From DATJKD01 sp963834855 (GTDB lineage: Bacteria > Pseudomonadota > Gammaproteobacteria > Steroidobacterales > Steroidobacteraceae), in NCBI GenBank assembly GCA_963834855.1, contig CAWIDH010000017.1:246819-310818 (forward strand): a DNA stretch of 64,000 bases, written 5' to 3'. The notes beneath the pieces are model-generated. The model searched no databases. It was not told where the DNA came from and worked only from the letters and a program-made list of their open reading frames with translations. This document shows positions 38,621-51,329 of this stretch, in pieces (the stretch's first letter is position 1; each line of letters starts with the position of its first letter). Both the position numbers and the translations under genes were made by a program.

Positions 38621-40820
38621 GTGTCACGGTCGAGCATTCCTGTCGAAACCACCCGTGACCTGGCTGTGGGCCATGGTCCAGACTGCAGGCCAGCCACCCG
38701 GAGGCCGGCCGCCGTGGGCACCAGGTACACCTGCCCGATGCATCCTGAGATCGTCCGGGACCGTCCCGGCACGTGCCCGATCTGCGGCATGGCGCTCGAG
38801 CCCACGATGCCGAGCCTGGACGAAGGTGAGAACCCGGAGCTGATCGATTTCCGGAAGCGCTTCTGGTGGACGCTGCCGCTGTCGCTCATCGTGCTGGCGC
38901 TCGCGATGTTCGGCCATCGCATCACGTTCATGTCGACCGCGACCCGCACGTGGATCGAGCTGGTGCTCTCCGCGCCCGTCGTGCTCTGGGCGGGCTGGCC
39001 GTTCTTCCGGCGCTGGGCGCAGTCGATCGCGAACCGCAGCCCGAACATGTGGACCCTGATCGGAACCGGTGTCGGCGCGGCCTTCGGATACAGCGTCGTC
39101 GCGACCGTGGCGCCGGATCTCTTTCCGGCGTCGTTCCGGGAGCACGGGCGCGTCGGGGTCTACTTCGAGGCAGCGGCCATCATCGTCTCGCTGACCTTGC
39201 TCGGACAGCTGCTCGAGCTCAAGGCACGCTCGAGCACGTCGGCGGCGATCAAGGCGCTGCTGCGCCTGGCGCCAAAGACCGCGCGCCGGATCGCGGCCGA
39301 CGGCACGGAGGAGGACATCCCGTTGACGCACGTGCACGTCGGCGATCGGCTGCGCGTGCGGCCGGGTGAGACGGTGCCGGTCGATGGCGTCGTCATCGAG
39401 GGCCGCTCCAGCGTCGACGAGTCGATGCTGACCGGCGAGCCGATCCCGGTCGAGAAGACCGCCGGCGACAAGGTGATCGGCGCGACCTTGAACGGCAGCG
39501 GCGCGCTGGTGATGCGCGCCGAGAAAGTGGGCTCCGACACCATGCTGGCGCAGATCGTGCAGCTCGTGGCGCAGGCGCAGCGCTCGCGGGCGCCGATGCA
39601 GCGCCTGGCCGACAAGGTCAGCTTCTGGTTCGTGCTGGCCGTCTTTGCCGTTGCGATCGCGACGCTGCTGGTGTGGGGCTTCTTCGGCCCCGACCCGTCG
39701 TGGACGTTCGCCGTCGTCAACACCGTTGCGGTGCTGATCATCGCCTGTCCCTGCGCACTCGGGCTCGCCACGCCGATGTCGATCATGGTCGCGACCGGCC
39801 GGGCCGCGCAGGCGGGCGTGTTGTTCCGCGACGCCGAGGCGATCGAGCGCCTGCGGACGATCGACACACTGATCGTCGACAAGACCGGCACACTGACGCA
39901 GGGCCGGCCAGCGTTTCGCGATGTCAGTCGCGTTCGGCGGCGTGTCGCAGGACGAGGTCCTCCGGCTCGCGGCCAGCCTGGACCAGGGCAGCGAGCACCC
40001 GCTCGCCGCTGCGATCGTCGCCGAGGCGCGCCGGCGCGGGTTGGCATTGTCGCCGGCCCAGGAGTTCGAATCTGCCACCGGCATCGGCGTGCGAGGCAAG
40101 GTCGATGGACACGCGCTGGCCCTGGGCAACACCACGCTGATGGGAGAGGTCGGCGCCGACTTGGCGAGCATCGGCGAAGTGGCCGAACGCCTGCGGCGCG
40201 AGGGCGCGAGCGCGATGTTCCTCGCAGTCGACGGGCGCGCCGTGGGCGTGATCGCGGTGGCGGACCCCATCAAGGAGAGCACTCCGGCTGCGATCGCTGC
40301 CTTGAAGGCTGCGGGACTGCGGCTCGTCATGGCCACAGGCGATGGCCGCACCACGGCCGAGGCCGTCGCGCGTCGACTCGGCATCGACGAGGTGCACGGT
40401 GAGGTCCGGCCAAAGGACAAGACGGACCTGGTGGCGCGTCTCAAGGCCGAGGGCCGGCGTGTCGCGATGGCGGGCGACGGCATCAACGACGCGCCGGCGC
40501 TGGCGGCGGCGGATGTCGGCATCGCGATGGGCACGGGCACCGACGTGGCGATGTCGAGCGCGCAGGTTACGCTGGTAAAGGGCGATCTGCGCGGCATCGT
40601 TCGCGCGCGCGATGTCTCGGAGGCCACCGTGCGAAACATGAAGCAGAACCTGGGTTTCGCGTTCCTGTACAACGCGCTCGGCGTGCCGGTCGCCGCCGGG
40701 CTGTTGTACCCGGTCTTCGGCTGGCTCATGAGCCCGATGCTGGCCGCGCTCGCGATGAGCCTGTCGTCGGTGTCGGTGGTCGGCAATGCGTTGCGGTTGA
40801 AGGTCAGCGGCTCCGGTTGA
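38621..40820 (+). CDS. copA: Cu+/Ag+ P-type ATPase with HMBD N-terminus (CopA), frameshifted
   Basis: Reading from GTG 38621, the N-terminus has a heavy-metal-binding domain (YTCPMHPEIVRDRPGTCPIC, GMAL) in place of the usual HMA domains. There are about eight helices, TGE (MLTGEPIPVEK), the Cu-type CPC motif (IACPCALGLATP, about 375), DKTGTLTQ and, after a slip at about 39,925, SEHPLAAAI and GDGINDAPAL. Removing the A in GATGTCAGTCGCG fuses the frames into about 732 residues. It exports Cu+/Ag+ from the cytoplasm. It is divergent from the CopL-like gene, so a shared control region lies in the 101 bases between. Confidence 0.85.
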
Positions 40821-40867
40821 GATGCGGCCCAAGTCGCGTTAGCGTTCCCGTAACGGAGAACCGCCCA

Positions 40868-41488
40868 TTGGATGCCTGCTGTAACAAGGAAACAGCGCTC
40901 GCAGCCCTGCAACGCCGTCAGCGCCGCACGCTGATCGCGGTGCTCGTAATCAATGCGGTAATGTTCGTCGCGATGGTCGTTGCTGCGTTGCTGTCGCGGT
41001 CCTCGGCATTGCTGTCGAACAGCCTCGACAACCTCGGCGACGCGCTGACCTATGCGCTGAGTCTGTGGGCCGTCGGGCTGGGCGCGCCAATCAAGGCGCG
41101 CGTTGCGTTGTTCAAGGCGGCCCTGATTTTCGGATCGGCGCTCGCGGTCGCGGGGCAGATATCCTGGCGGCTGTTGAATCCGGTGTTGCCGGTCTTCGAG
41201 ACCATGGGTGCCTTCGCGCTCGTCAATATCGCCACGAACGTGCTTTGCCTGTGGCTGCTGACCCGGCATCGCTACGACGACGTCAATATGAGCTCGGTTT
41301 ACGAGTGTTCGCGCAATGACGTTGGCGAGGGGCTGGCCGTGGTGGCCGCCGCCGGAGGTGTCGCATGGTTCGACAGTGGTTGGCCGGATCTCGTGGTTGC
41401 CGCGGCCCTACTCCTGATGTTCCTGGGTTCCGGAGGTCGGATCTTCCGCATGGCCTGGCGCGAGCTGCAGACAGCGCCGCGCAGTTGA
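40868..41488 (+). CDS. CDF-like cation transporter with N-terminal CC motif
   Basis: This 206-residue protein starts at TTG 40868, with GGAGA about 9 bases upstream; the in-frame TTG 40817 lies on the copA stop and lacks this site. The N-terminus is DACCNKETALAALQRRQRR, then six helices typical of the cation-diffusion family (LLSNSLDNLGDALTYALSLW with Asp residues in helix II). It lacks the large C-terminal domain of CzcD. Such short transporters are common in metal-resistance clusters; metal not known. Confidence 0.75.
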   Translation: MDACCNKETALAALQRRQRRTLIAVLVINAVMFVAMVVAALLSRSSALLSNSLDNLGDALTYALSLWAVGLGAPIKARVALFKAALIFGSALAVAGQISWRLLNPVLPVFETMGAFALVNIATNVLCLWLLTRHRYDDVNMSSVYECSRNDVGEGLAVVAAAGGVAWFDSGWPDLVVAAALLLMFLGSGGRIFRMAWRELQTAPRS

Positions 41489-41498
41489 GCAGGCAGGC

Positions 41499-41849
41499 AT
41501 GACGCAGTACATCGTCAAGGTGCTGATTTCGGCCCTCGTGATCGTGGCGGCCACGGAACTGGCCAAGCGCAGCAACTTGATGGGCGCGCTATTGCTTGCG
41601 TTGCCGTTGACTACGCTGCTCGCCATGTTCTGGCTCTATCACGACACCCGTGACGCTGCGCAGGTTGCGGCGCTGGCGCAGGGGGTCTTCTGGCTGGTCC
41701 TGCCCACCCTGACGTTTTTTCTGGTCTTTCCGTGGGCCGTCGGTCGAGGGTGGGGCTTCTGGGTTGCGCTCGCCGTGAGCTGCGTGACCAGCGTCGCCAG
41801 TTACGGCGTGCTGGCCGTGGGGCTGCGCAGCCTGGGCATCAGGATCTGA
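41499..41849 (+). CDS. DUF3147 membrane protein
   Basis: This 116-residue protein has four helices (VLISALVIVAATELAKRSN, LLLALPLTTLLAMFWLY, VFWLVLPTLTFFLVF, VALAVSCVTSVASY) and matches DUF3147. Its role is unknown; it is often found near metal-transport genes. It lies 10 bases after the CDF-like gene, so it is probably in the same transcript. Confidence 0.75.
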   Translation: MTQYIVKVLISALVIVAATELAKRSNLMGALLLALPLTTLLAMFWLYHDTRDAAQVAALAQGVFWLVLPTLTFFLVFPWAVGRGWGFWVALAVSCVTSVASYGVLAVGLRSLGIRI

Positions 41850-41859
41850 GGCGCTCGCG

Positions 41860-42748
41860 ATGGGCGGCGTACACGATCACGGCACGGGTGAGATCCGGCA
41901 CGAGCGGCCGCTCTTCTGGGCACTGATCCTCACCGGCGGATTCCTGGTTGCAGAGATCGCGGGCGCGCTGCTGACGAACAGCCTCGCGCTGCTGTCGGAC
42001 GCCGCGCACATGGCCACCGACACGCTTGCACTGGCGATCGCGCTGGTGGCCGTGCGGCTGATGCGCCGTCCGCCGGATGCGCGGCGCACATTCGGCTACG
42101 CGCGGCTCGAGGCGCTGGGCGCGCTGGTGAACGCGCTGCTCCTGTTCGCCATCGCGGCCTACATCCTGTGGGAGGCCATCGAGCGGTTTCGCGGGCCGAC
42201 CCGCGTGGCGACGACCGGGATGCTCGTGATCGCGGCCGTGGGGCTCGTCGTCAACCTGGCCGCGATGCAGTTGCTGCGCGCGGGCAGCGGCGAGAGCCTG
42301 AACGTCAAGGGCGCCTACCTCGAGGTCTGGAGCGACACGATCAGTTCGGTTGCCGTGCTGATCGGCGCCGGCCTGATCATGCTCACCGGGATGGCTGTGG
42401 ATCGACCCGGTGCTCGCCGTGCTCATCGGGCTGTGGATCGTGCCGCGCACCTGGCAGCTGCTCCGCGAGGCGACGAACGTGCTCCTCAATGGTGTCCCGC
42501 ACGGCGTCGACCTGGCCGCAATCCGCGCCAGCCTGACCGGCGACCCGGACGTCGCCGGCGTGCACGATCTGCACGTCTGGGCACTCGGCTCGCGCGAGCC
42601 GGCGCTATCGGCGCACGTCGTGGTGGGCGAGGGCGCCGAGCTGCACCTCGTGCGCACGCGTCTGGCCGGCGTGCTGGTGGCGCGGCATCACATCCACCAC
42701 AGCACCCTGCAACTCGAGCTGGCGCCCTGCGCCGCCGAGCACCCCTGA
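41860..42748 (+). CDS. czcD: CzcD-type zinc/cadmium/cobalt efflux protein, frameshifted
   Basis: The product has an N-terminal His-containing segment (VHDHGTGEIRHE), six helices with the CDF metal site (SDAAHMATDTLAL in helix II and YLEVWSDTISS in helix V), and a cytoplasmic C-terminal domain (VHDLHVWALGS, HHIHHSTLQLE). The frame slips near 42,397; removing the A in GGGATGGCTG joins TGWLWIDPVLAVLIGLW and gives about 295 residues. It would exchange Zn2+/Cd2+/Co2+ for protons out of the cytoplasm. The REP-like palindrome begins at its stop. Confidence 0.82.
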
Positions 42749-42829
42749 AAGGGGACATTCTCTATTTCCCCGAGCGTCGACGCTAAACGTGCCGGACGGT
42801 TGGATGAAATAGAGAATGTCCCCTTTTCG
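42747..42829. repeat. REP-like palindrome (GGGGACATTCTCTATTT type) between convergent genes
   Basis: GAAAGGGGACATTCTCTATT (42747-42766) is mirrored by AATAGAGAATGTCCCCTTTT (42808-42827), with about 40 bases between. It fills the space between the convergent czcD and DUF4136 genes. It could terminate both. Confidence 0.8.
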
Positions 42830-42831
42830 GG

Positions 42832-43458
42832 TTACGTCTCCGGCAGTGCGACCGGTGCCGACTGGCCGGCTCTGAACGGGTACTTCGAGAAGATGTTCGT
42901 CACGGCGCCGCTCAGCAGCGCCTCGCGATCCTCGAGCATCTTCTTGGTGACGACGTCCTCCACGCCGCCCTGGAACACGACCTGCTTCTTCTCGCGGTCG
43001 ACGATGTCCATGACCAGCGTGCCGACGTTGTAGCGGCGGGTCGACACCTCGGTGCCGCCGTAGCCGTATGCGCCGTAGGGCGCGCCGTACAGCCGCGATA
43101 GCCCTAGCCCGCGCCGTACATCGGCGCCGGCGTCGACTCGATGTCTGTCTTCTCCTCGATCTTGCCCTTGAAGTTGATCAGCAGGTCCGCGTTGTCGGCC
43201 TTCGTATAGCCGCGGCTCTCCATCTCGCGCGAGGCGGCGTTCTGCAGGAGCTGTATGCGCCAGCGACTTGGGGTCCGCCCGAGCCGCCGTCCCGGTCGAA
43301 GCGACGAAGTTGTAGGTGCGGTACTTGCCGAAGTCGACCGCCTTGTCGTAGTCCGCCCGGATGTCCGGGCCGGTCTCGCAGCCAGCGAGCGCGAGTGCCG
43401 CGATGCCGCCCAGGGCGGCGAGCCTCATCGTAGTTGCACGCATGAGCAGTCTGTTCAT
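42832..43458 (-). CDS. DUF4136 lipoprotein, two frameshifts
   Basis: The N-terminus is a lipoprotein signal (LAALGGIAALALAGCETGPD) followed by DFGKYRTYNFVAST, as in DUF4136. The frame slips at about 43,262 and returns at about 43,095. The middle frame reads LLQNAASREMESRGYTKADN and DLLINFKGKIEEKTDI, and the restored frame RRYNVGTLVMDIVDREKKQ with VFQGGVEDVV. Corrected length is about 205 residues. It is an envelope protein of unknown role. Confidence 0.75.
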   Translation of the reverse strand: MNRLLMRATTMRLAALGGIAALALAGCETGPDIRADYDKAVDFGKYRTYNFVASTGTAARADPKSLAHTAPAERRLARDGEPRLYEGRQRGPADQLQGQDRGEDRHRVDAGADVRRGLGLSRLYGAPYGAYGYGGTEVSTRRYNVGTLVMDIVDREKKQVVFQGGVEDVVTKKMLEDREALLSGAVTNIFSKYPFRAGQSAPVALPET

Positions 43459-43486
43459 GATTCTTCCTTGTGGTTGGGGAACGGGC

Positions 43487-43957
43487 TCAGTGGGCGAGGG
43501 GTATCAGCCCGTAGACGTCGCGCCGGATCATGTTCTCGATCCGCGTCTCGACCTGGGCATAGCGCAGCGCCTTCTTCGCCGGGATGGCCTTGGCGATCTT
43601 GTGCGTGTAGGTCTGCTTGAGCGCCATGCGCTCCTTTTCGATCGCCATCTTCTCCTTGAGCATGGCGGTGGCGTCCGTGTCCGTCAGCGTGTCGTAACGC
43701 GCGGCGAAATCGTTCACGAGGGCGAGGAAGCGGTCGTCGAGCTTCTTCACCTTGGCCTCGTATTCTTCGTAGATCGGCCAGAAGGCGCGGCTCTCCGAGT
43801 CGCTCAACTGGAGGCTCGCCGCGTAGACCGCGCGTTTGTCCTCCATCACCTGCTTGAGCAGGATCTGCTCATCGGTGACGAGCCCGAGCTCCTGCGCGCC
43901 CCCGGCAGCCGGAGCCATCGTCGCAACCAGGGCGAAAGCCAGCGCCAGCACTTTCAT
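43487..43957 (-). CDS. Secreted helical protein, unknown function
   Basis: This 156-residue protein starts at ATG 43957 with a signal peptide (VLALAFALVATMAPAAGGAQ). The mature part is alpha-helical and highly charged (ESRAFWPIYEEYEAKVKKLD, LKEKMAIEKERMALKQTYTH), ending with ETRIENMIRRDVYGLIPLAH. Similar periplasmic proteins occur widely in gammaproteobacteria without a known role. It is 28 bases upstream of the DUF4136 gene, same strand. Confidence 0.65.
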   Translation of the reverse strand: MKVLALAFALVATMAPAAGGAQELGLVTDEQILLKQVMEDKRAVYAASLQLSDSESRAFWPIYEEYEAKVKKLDDRFLALVNDFAARYDTLTDTDATAMLKEKMAIEKERMALKQTYTHKIAKAIPAKKALRYAQVETRIENMIRRDVYGLIPLAH

Positions 43958-44065
43958 CGCGGTGCATCCATTTGCCGGGATGGAGCCGCACGGTAGGCCA
44001 GCCCCGCGCACCTGTCCAGTGGGTGCGCGACCGACCGACCGGGCCCGGGGGTCTAGAATCCGAGC

Positions 44066-44567
44066 ATGACTGTACCGGACGAAACCCTGCGCGAACTTGC
44101 CGGCGAGGTTGCCGATCGCCTGCTGGGCGAAGGTGCCGTCCTCGTGACGGCCGAGTCCTGCACGGCGGGATGGGTCGCCAAGGCCTGCACGGACTGGCCC
44201 GGCAGCTCGGCCTGGTATCGCGGTGGCGCCGTGGTCTACGACGACGCACTCAAGGTGGCACTTCTCGGTGTGCGCCCGGCGACGCTCGCGGCGCACGGCG
44301 CGGTCAGCGAACAGACGGTCCGCGAGATGGCGCGCGGCGCACTCGACTGGCTGGGCGGAACGGTGAGCGTCGCCGTCACCGGCATCGCGGGACCGGCGGG
44401 TGGTACGGCGGAGAAACCGGTCGGGACCGTCTGGCTTGCGTGGGCGAGCAGTGGCGCGCGGAGTGAAACGCGTGCGCGTGCGTCACGAGCGATTCGGCGG
44501 CGACCGCGATGCCATCCGCCGGCAGGCCGTCGCAGCCGCGCTCGCCGGGTTGCTCGAGCGCGACTGA
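44066..44567 (+). CDS. pncC: Nicotinamide-nucleotide amidase PncC (CinA C-domain), frameshifted
   Basis: The N-terminus has VLVTAESCTAGWVAKACTDW (the AESCTGG-like motif), and the centre has SEQTVREMARGALDW and VAVTGIAGPAGGTAEKPVGT. The frame slips at about 44,460; dropping one G in AGTGGCGCG joins WASSARGVKRVRVRHERFGG, ending AAALAGLLERD at the TGA 44565-44567, about 166 residues. The enzyme deamidates nicotinamide mononucleotide. It precedes recA as in E. coli (ygaD). Confidence 0.85.
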
Positions 44568-45127
44568 TGGAGGAAGCATCTCGCGACGAGGCCTCGCGGC
44601 GGTTGTTCTTCGCCCTGTGGCCCGATGCGGAGTTGCGCGCCGCCGCCGCTCAGCGTGTCGCGGCACTCGTGCCACGCGGCGCCGGCCGGCCGCAACGGCC
44701 GGACCAGCTGCACGTGACGCTCGTTTTCCTGGGCGGCGTCGCCGAGCGGCGGCTGGCCGACGTGCGTGCCGCCGCGGATGCATCAGCCGGCGCGCCTCTC
44801 GAGATCGAGTTCGACCGTCTCGATCACTGGCGCAAGCCGCGCGTGCTGTGCCTGGCGGCGAGTGTCATACCACCGGCGCTGGCCGCGCTGGTCGATTCGT
44901 TGCGCACATCGCTCGCCGCACGCGACCTGCCCACCGAGGACCGCCCGTACCGGCCCCATCTCACGCTCGCGCGCAAGGTCGCTCGATTCGACGGGCCGGC
45001 CGCGGTCGAGCCGCTCGCCTGGCGCGCCGCGTCCTTTGCGCTCGTCGAGTCGTGCACCGATCGAGCGGGCTCCCGTTACGAGCCGCTCGCGCACTGGCCG
45101 CTCGCGGGGGCGCCACCGCACGACTGA
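44567..45127 (+). CDS. thpR: RNA 2',3'-cyclic phosphodiesterase (ThpR / LigT)
   Basis: This 186-residue protein begins at an ATG inside the pncC stop (TGATGG). It has both HxTL motifs of the 2H phosphoesterase family: HVTLVFLG (about residue 49) and HLTLAR (about residue 128), plus RLFFALWPD at the start. It opens 2',3'-cyclic phosphates in RNA. In this lineage it separates pncC from recA, an insertion relative to E. coli. Confidence 0.88.
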   Translation: MEEASRDEASRRLFFALWPDAELRAAAAQRVAALVPRGAGRPQRPDQLHVTLVFLGGVAERRLADVRAAADASAGAPLEIEFDRLDHWRKPRVLCLAASVIPPALAALVDSLRTSLAARDLPTEDRPYRPHLTLARKVARFDGPAAVEPLAWRAASFALVESCTDRAGSRYEPLAHWPLAGAPPHD

Positions 45128-45253
45128 GGACGGAGTAACAAGTCGGAAAACTACAGCTTCGCGGACGTTTTTCCGCCTGCGGCTCCCGGCCTCGTATGGA
45201 ATAATGCGCTGCCTCCCCGATTTCGGATCCGCTATCCACGAGGCTTCGCAGGC

Positions 45254-46283
<1,030 letters not shown>

Positions 46284-46306
<23 letters not shown>

Positions 46307-46820
46307 GTCCCACGCCGAAGAGGCGGATGAGCGCACGGTCCGCACAGCGGCGCTCGCGCTGCTGGCGGGCCGCGACTTTGCCCGCCAGGAGCTCGCCGGG
46401 CGGCTGATCCGCCGCGGTTACCCCGTCTCGATCGTCGAGTCCGTGGTCGAGCGCCTGGCCGCCGAACGGCTGCAGGACGAAGGGCGCTTCGCCGAGCAGC
46501 TCGTCGCACGGCAGGCGGGCCGCGGGCACGGGCCCAACCGCATCCGCATGGAGCTTCGCGAGCGCGGCGTCCCGGACGAAGAGGGCGAGCAGGCGCTGGC
46601 GGCGAGCGGCGTCGACTGGGCCGCGAGCGCCACGCGAGAGCGGCAGCGGCGGTTCGGTGCCCCGCCCCCGCGGGAATTCCGCGAGCGTGCAAAACAGGCG
46701 CGGTTCCTGCAGTATCGCGGGTTTTCCACCAGACCAGATCCGGGCCGCACTCGGCCCCGGCGCCGATCCCACCGCCGATGCGGCGGTGGATGCGGCGGGG
46801 CCGGACGACGACCTCGAGCC

Positions 46821-46824
<4 letters not shown>
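46284..46824 (+). CDS. recX: Regulatory protein RecX, frameshifted
   Basis: The start chosen is GTG 46284, which overlaps the end of recA by 23 bases and is preceded by a GAAGG-like site. The protein has the RecX three-helix repeats: AALALLAGRDFARQELAGRL, and GRGHGPNRIRMELRERGV. The frame slips at about 46,725 in GGGTTTTCCACC; removing one T gives YRGFPPDQIRAALG and the end at 46824, about 179 residues. RecX inhibits or tunes RecA. The stop overlaps the alaS start (ATGA). Confidence 0.85.
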
Positions 46825-49453
<2,629 letters not shown>

Positions 49454-49714
49454 CGCGCCATGCCGCGGGTAGCTGCGGAGACAATCGGCTCCAGAACGGA
49501 TGCAAGCGGCCGGTCTTTGCTGACTTTTCTTTTTTGGGCGCGTATGGTGCGGCGAATTGAGTCCGGTTTGCCTCAGGGCGTGCCAGATTCAAAGGGGGCA
49601 ACGGAGCTGGCGGTAAATTAGAAGAAGAATACGCAGCCGGCTGCACCGGGGCTGAAGGCGAATGATTCGCCCGGAGTCGGTGATTGATGTGGCCGCATTG
49701 GCCGGGAGCAAATG

Positions 49715-49933
49715 ATGTTGATACTAACGCGACGCGTTGGTGAGACTGTCATGATCGGTAACGAAGTGACGGTCACCGTGCTGGGCGTGAAGGGAAATCA
49801 GGTCCGAGTCGGCGTCAATGCGCCGCGCGACGTGGCTGTTCACCGTGAAGAGATCTTCGAGCGGATAAAACGCGAACAGCAAGCCGGAATCTCGGAGCAC
49901 GCCAAGACGAACGGATTGAACGGCGCAGGCTGA
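49715..49933 (+). CDS. csrA: Carbon storage regulator CsrA
   Basis: This 72-residue protein starts at the second of two ATG codons (49712 and 49715), as in other CsrA proteins (MLILTRRVGETVMIG), with GGGAG a few bases upstream. It holds the RNA-binding strand VTVTVLGVKGNQVRVGVNAP and VHREEIFERIKREQ. It binds GGA motifs in mRNA leaders to repress or activate translation. It lies between alaS and tRNA-Ser as in E. coli. Confidence 0.95.
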   Translation: MLILTRRVGETVMIGNEVTVTVLGVKGNQVRVGVNAPRDVAVHREEIFERIKREQQAGISEHAKTNGLNGAG

Positions 49934-49988
49934 AGGGTCAGGCGGCCCGATTGGGGGGCCGCAAAGCCGATTTACACGGGAATGCACT

Positions 49989-50009
49989 GCTCCGGCTTTA
50001 CGCCGGAGC
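49989..50009 (+). terminator. Hairpin after csrA
   Basis: GCTCCGGC (49989-49996) and GCCGGAGC (50002-50009) form a perfect 8-bp stem with loop TTTAC. It is followed by a weakly T-rich stretch and lies just before tRNA-Ser. Confidence 0.6.
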
Positions 50010-50047
50010 GGGCTGGCTTTATCCTTTCGCGCTCTTTAGACCCAGCC

Positions 50048-50138
50048 GGAGAGATGGCCGAGTGGTCGAAGGCGCACCCCTGCTAAGGGTGTAAGGGTCA
50101 AAAGCCCTTCGAGGGTTCGAATCCCTCTCTCTCCGCCA
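50048..50138 (+). tRNA. serV: tRNA-Ser (anticodon GCU)
   Basis: A 91-base class II tRNA. The acceptor arm GGAGAGA pairs with TCTCTCC, the anticodon loop CTGCTAA contains GCT, a long variable arm follows, the T arm is GAGGGTTCGAATCCCTC, and CCA is encoded. This reads AGC/AGU serine codons. It follows csrA as serV does in E. coli and borders a broken integrase. Confidence 0.95.
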
Positions 50139-50180
50139 GTTACCGATCTCAGGGCGTCTCAGACGGTCTCAAAGAGCTGA

Positions 50181-50210
50181 AAAACCCTGAATTCTCAGGG
50201 TTTTCGTTTC
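50181..50210 (+). terminator. Intrinsic terminator after tRNA-Ser
   Basis: AAAACCCTGA (50181-50190) pairs with TCAGGGTTTT (50195-50204), loop ATTC, followed by a T-rich tail (CGTTTC). Confidence 0.7.
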
Positions 50211-50300
50211 TCACTGCGTCTCATATGATGTCGGGGTATCTCGGCGAAGTGTTGGTATTTTTGTTGGTATCGACACGAGGACCCGCCCAGATACCAACAG

Positions 50301-51213
50301 ATGCTGACGGATTCGCAGCTGAGAAGCGTCAAGCCGGGCACGCAGCCGCAGAGGCTGTCTGACGGGGGCGGTCTGTACCTTCAGATCGATCCCGAACGGC
50401 GGTCGCTACTGGCGTTACAACTATCGTTTCGGCGGCAAGCAGAAAACGCTGGCGCTGGGCGTGTTTCCCGACGTTTCGCTGGCCAGGGCCCGGGCGCGCC
50501 ATCAGATGGCGAGGCAGCAGCTCTCGGACGGCGTCGATCCTTCCATCACTAAGCAGGCGTCGACCAAGACGTTCGAGATGGTCGCGCGCGACATGGCACG
50601 CGCACTGGAAGGCCGGTCGCAACGAGCGCCATGCACATTACGTCCTCAAGCGGCTCGAAGCCGACATCTTCCCCGAGATCGGATCGCGACCCGTGTCAGA
50701 GATCCCGACGTCAGCCTTCCGCGACGCCGTCCAGAAGATCGAGCGGCGAGGTGCATTCGACATCGCCAAGCGTCGTTCTGCAGAACTGCGGCCAGATCAT
50801 GCGATACGCAGTGGCGAACGACATCGACCCCGCACAATCCGGTCGCTGGCGTTAAGCCGGCGACGTGCTGAAGCCTCACAAGACGGCGCAACTATCCTCG
50901 CGTCAGCGCGAAGGAACTGCCGGGTCTCTTGCAAGCCATCGATACGTATGTGGGCGCGGAACATACGCGCCTGGCTCTGCAATTCATGGCACTGACGTTC
51001 GTTCGCACATCCGAGCTGATTGGCGCTCGTTGGCCCGAGTTCGACAGGAAGGCTAAGCGTTGGGACATTCCCGCTGAGCGAATGAAAATGAGGACGCCGC
51101 ACATCGTGGCACTAAGCAAGCAGTCCTTGGCACTGCTGGAAAGGCTGGAAGAGATTTCATTCGATCGCGAGCTGGTATTTCCGAGCGACGTAAATCCAAG
51201 CAAGCCAATGAGC
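50301..51213 (+). pseudogene. Tyrosine-recombinase (P4-type integrase) remnant
   Basis: The N-terminus reads MLTDSQLRSVKPGTQPQRL and SDGGGLYLQIDP, the DUF4102 arm-binding domain. Pieces in shifting frames follow (TLALGVFPDVSLARARARHQ, VSEIPTSAFRDAVQKIERRG, IMRYAVANDIDPA) up to FMALTFVRTSELIGARWPEF, which carries the first catalytic Arg. The H-x-x-R box and catalytic Tyr are missing: similarity ends near 51,213, just before a secreted rhodanese. At least five frame changes occur. It was probably the integrase of an island inserted at tRNA-Ser. Confidence 0.8.
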
Positions 51214-51329
51214 CTCGCGAGCCGCGGCCGCACGCGGCCCTACAAGTCCGCTGGCACCGGTGCGGGAGGGTGTTGCGGCGGTTCCGGCGAGGCCGGTGTC
51301 CCCAGCGCGAGCCGGTGTATTCTCGGTCA

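Noticed and set aside
38624..41269. An 881-codon minus-strand frame
   Set aside because: Antisense of copA and the CDF-like gene; the opposite strand has clear motifs.
45128..45253. LexA box before recA
   Set aside because: No convincing CTG-N10-CAG match was seen by eye.
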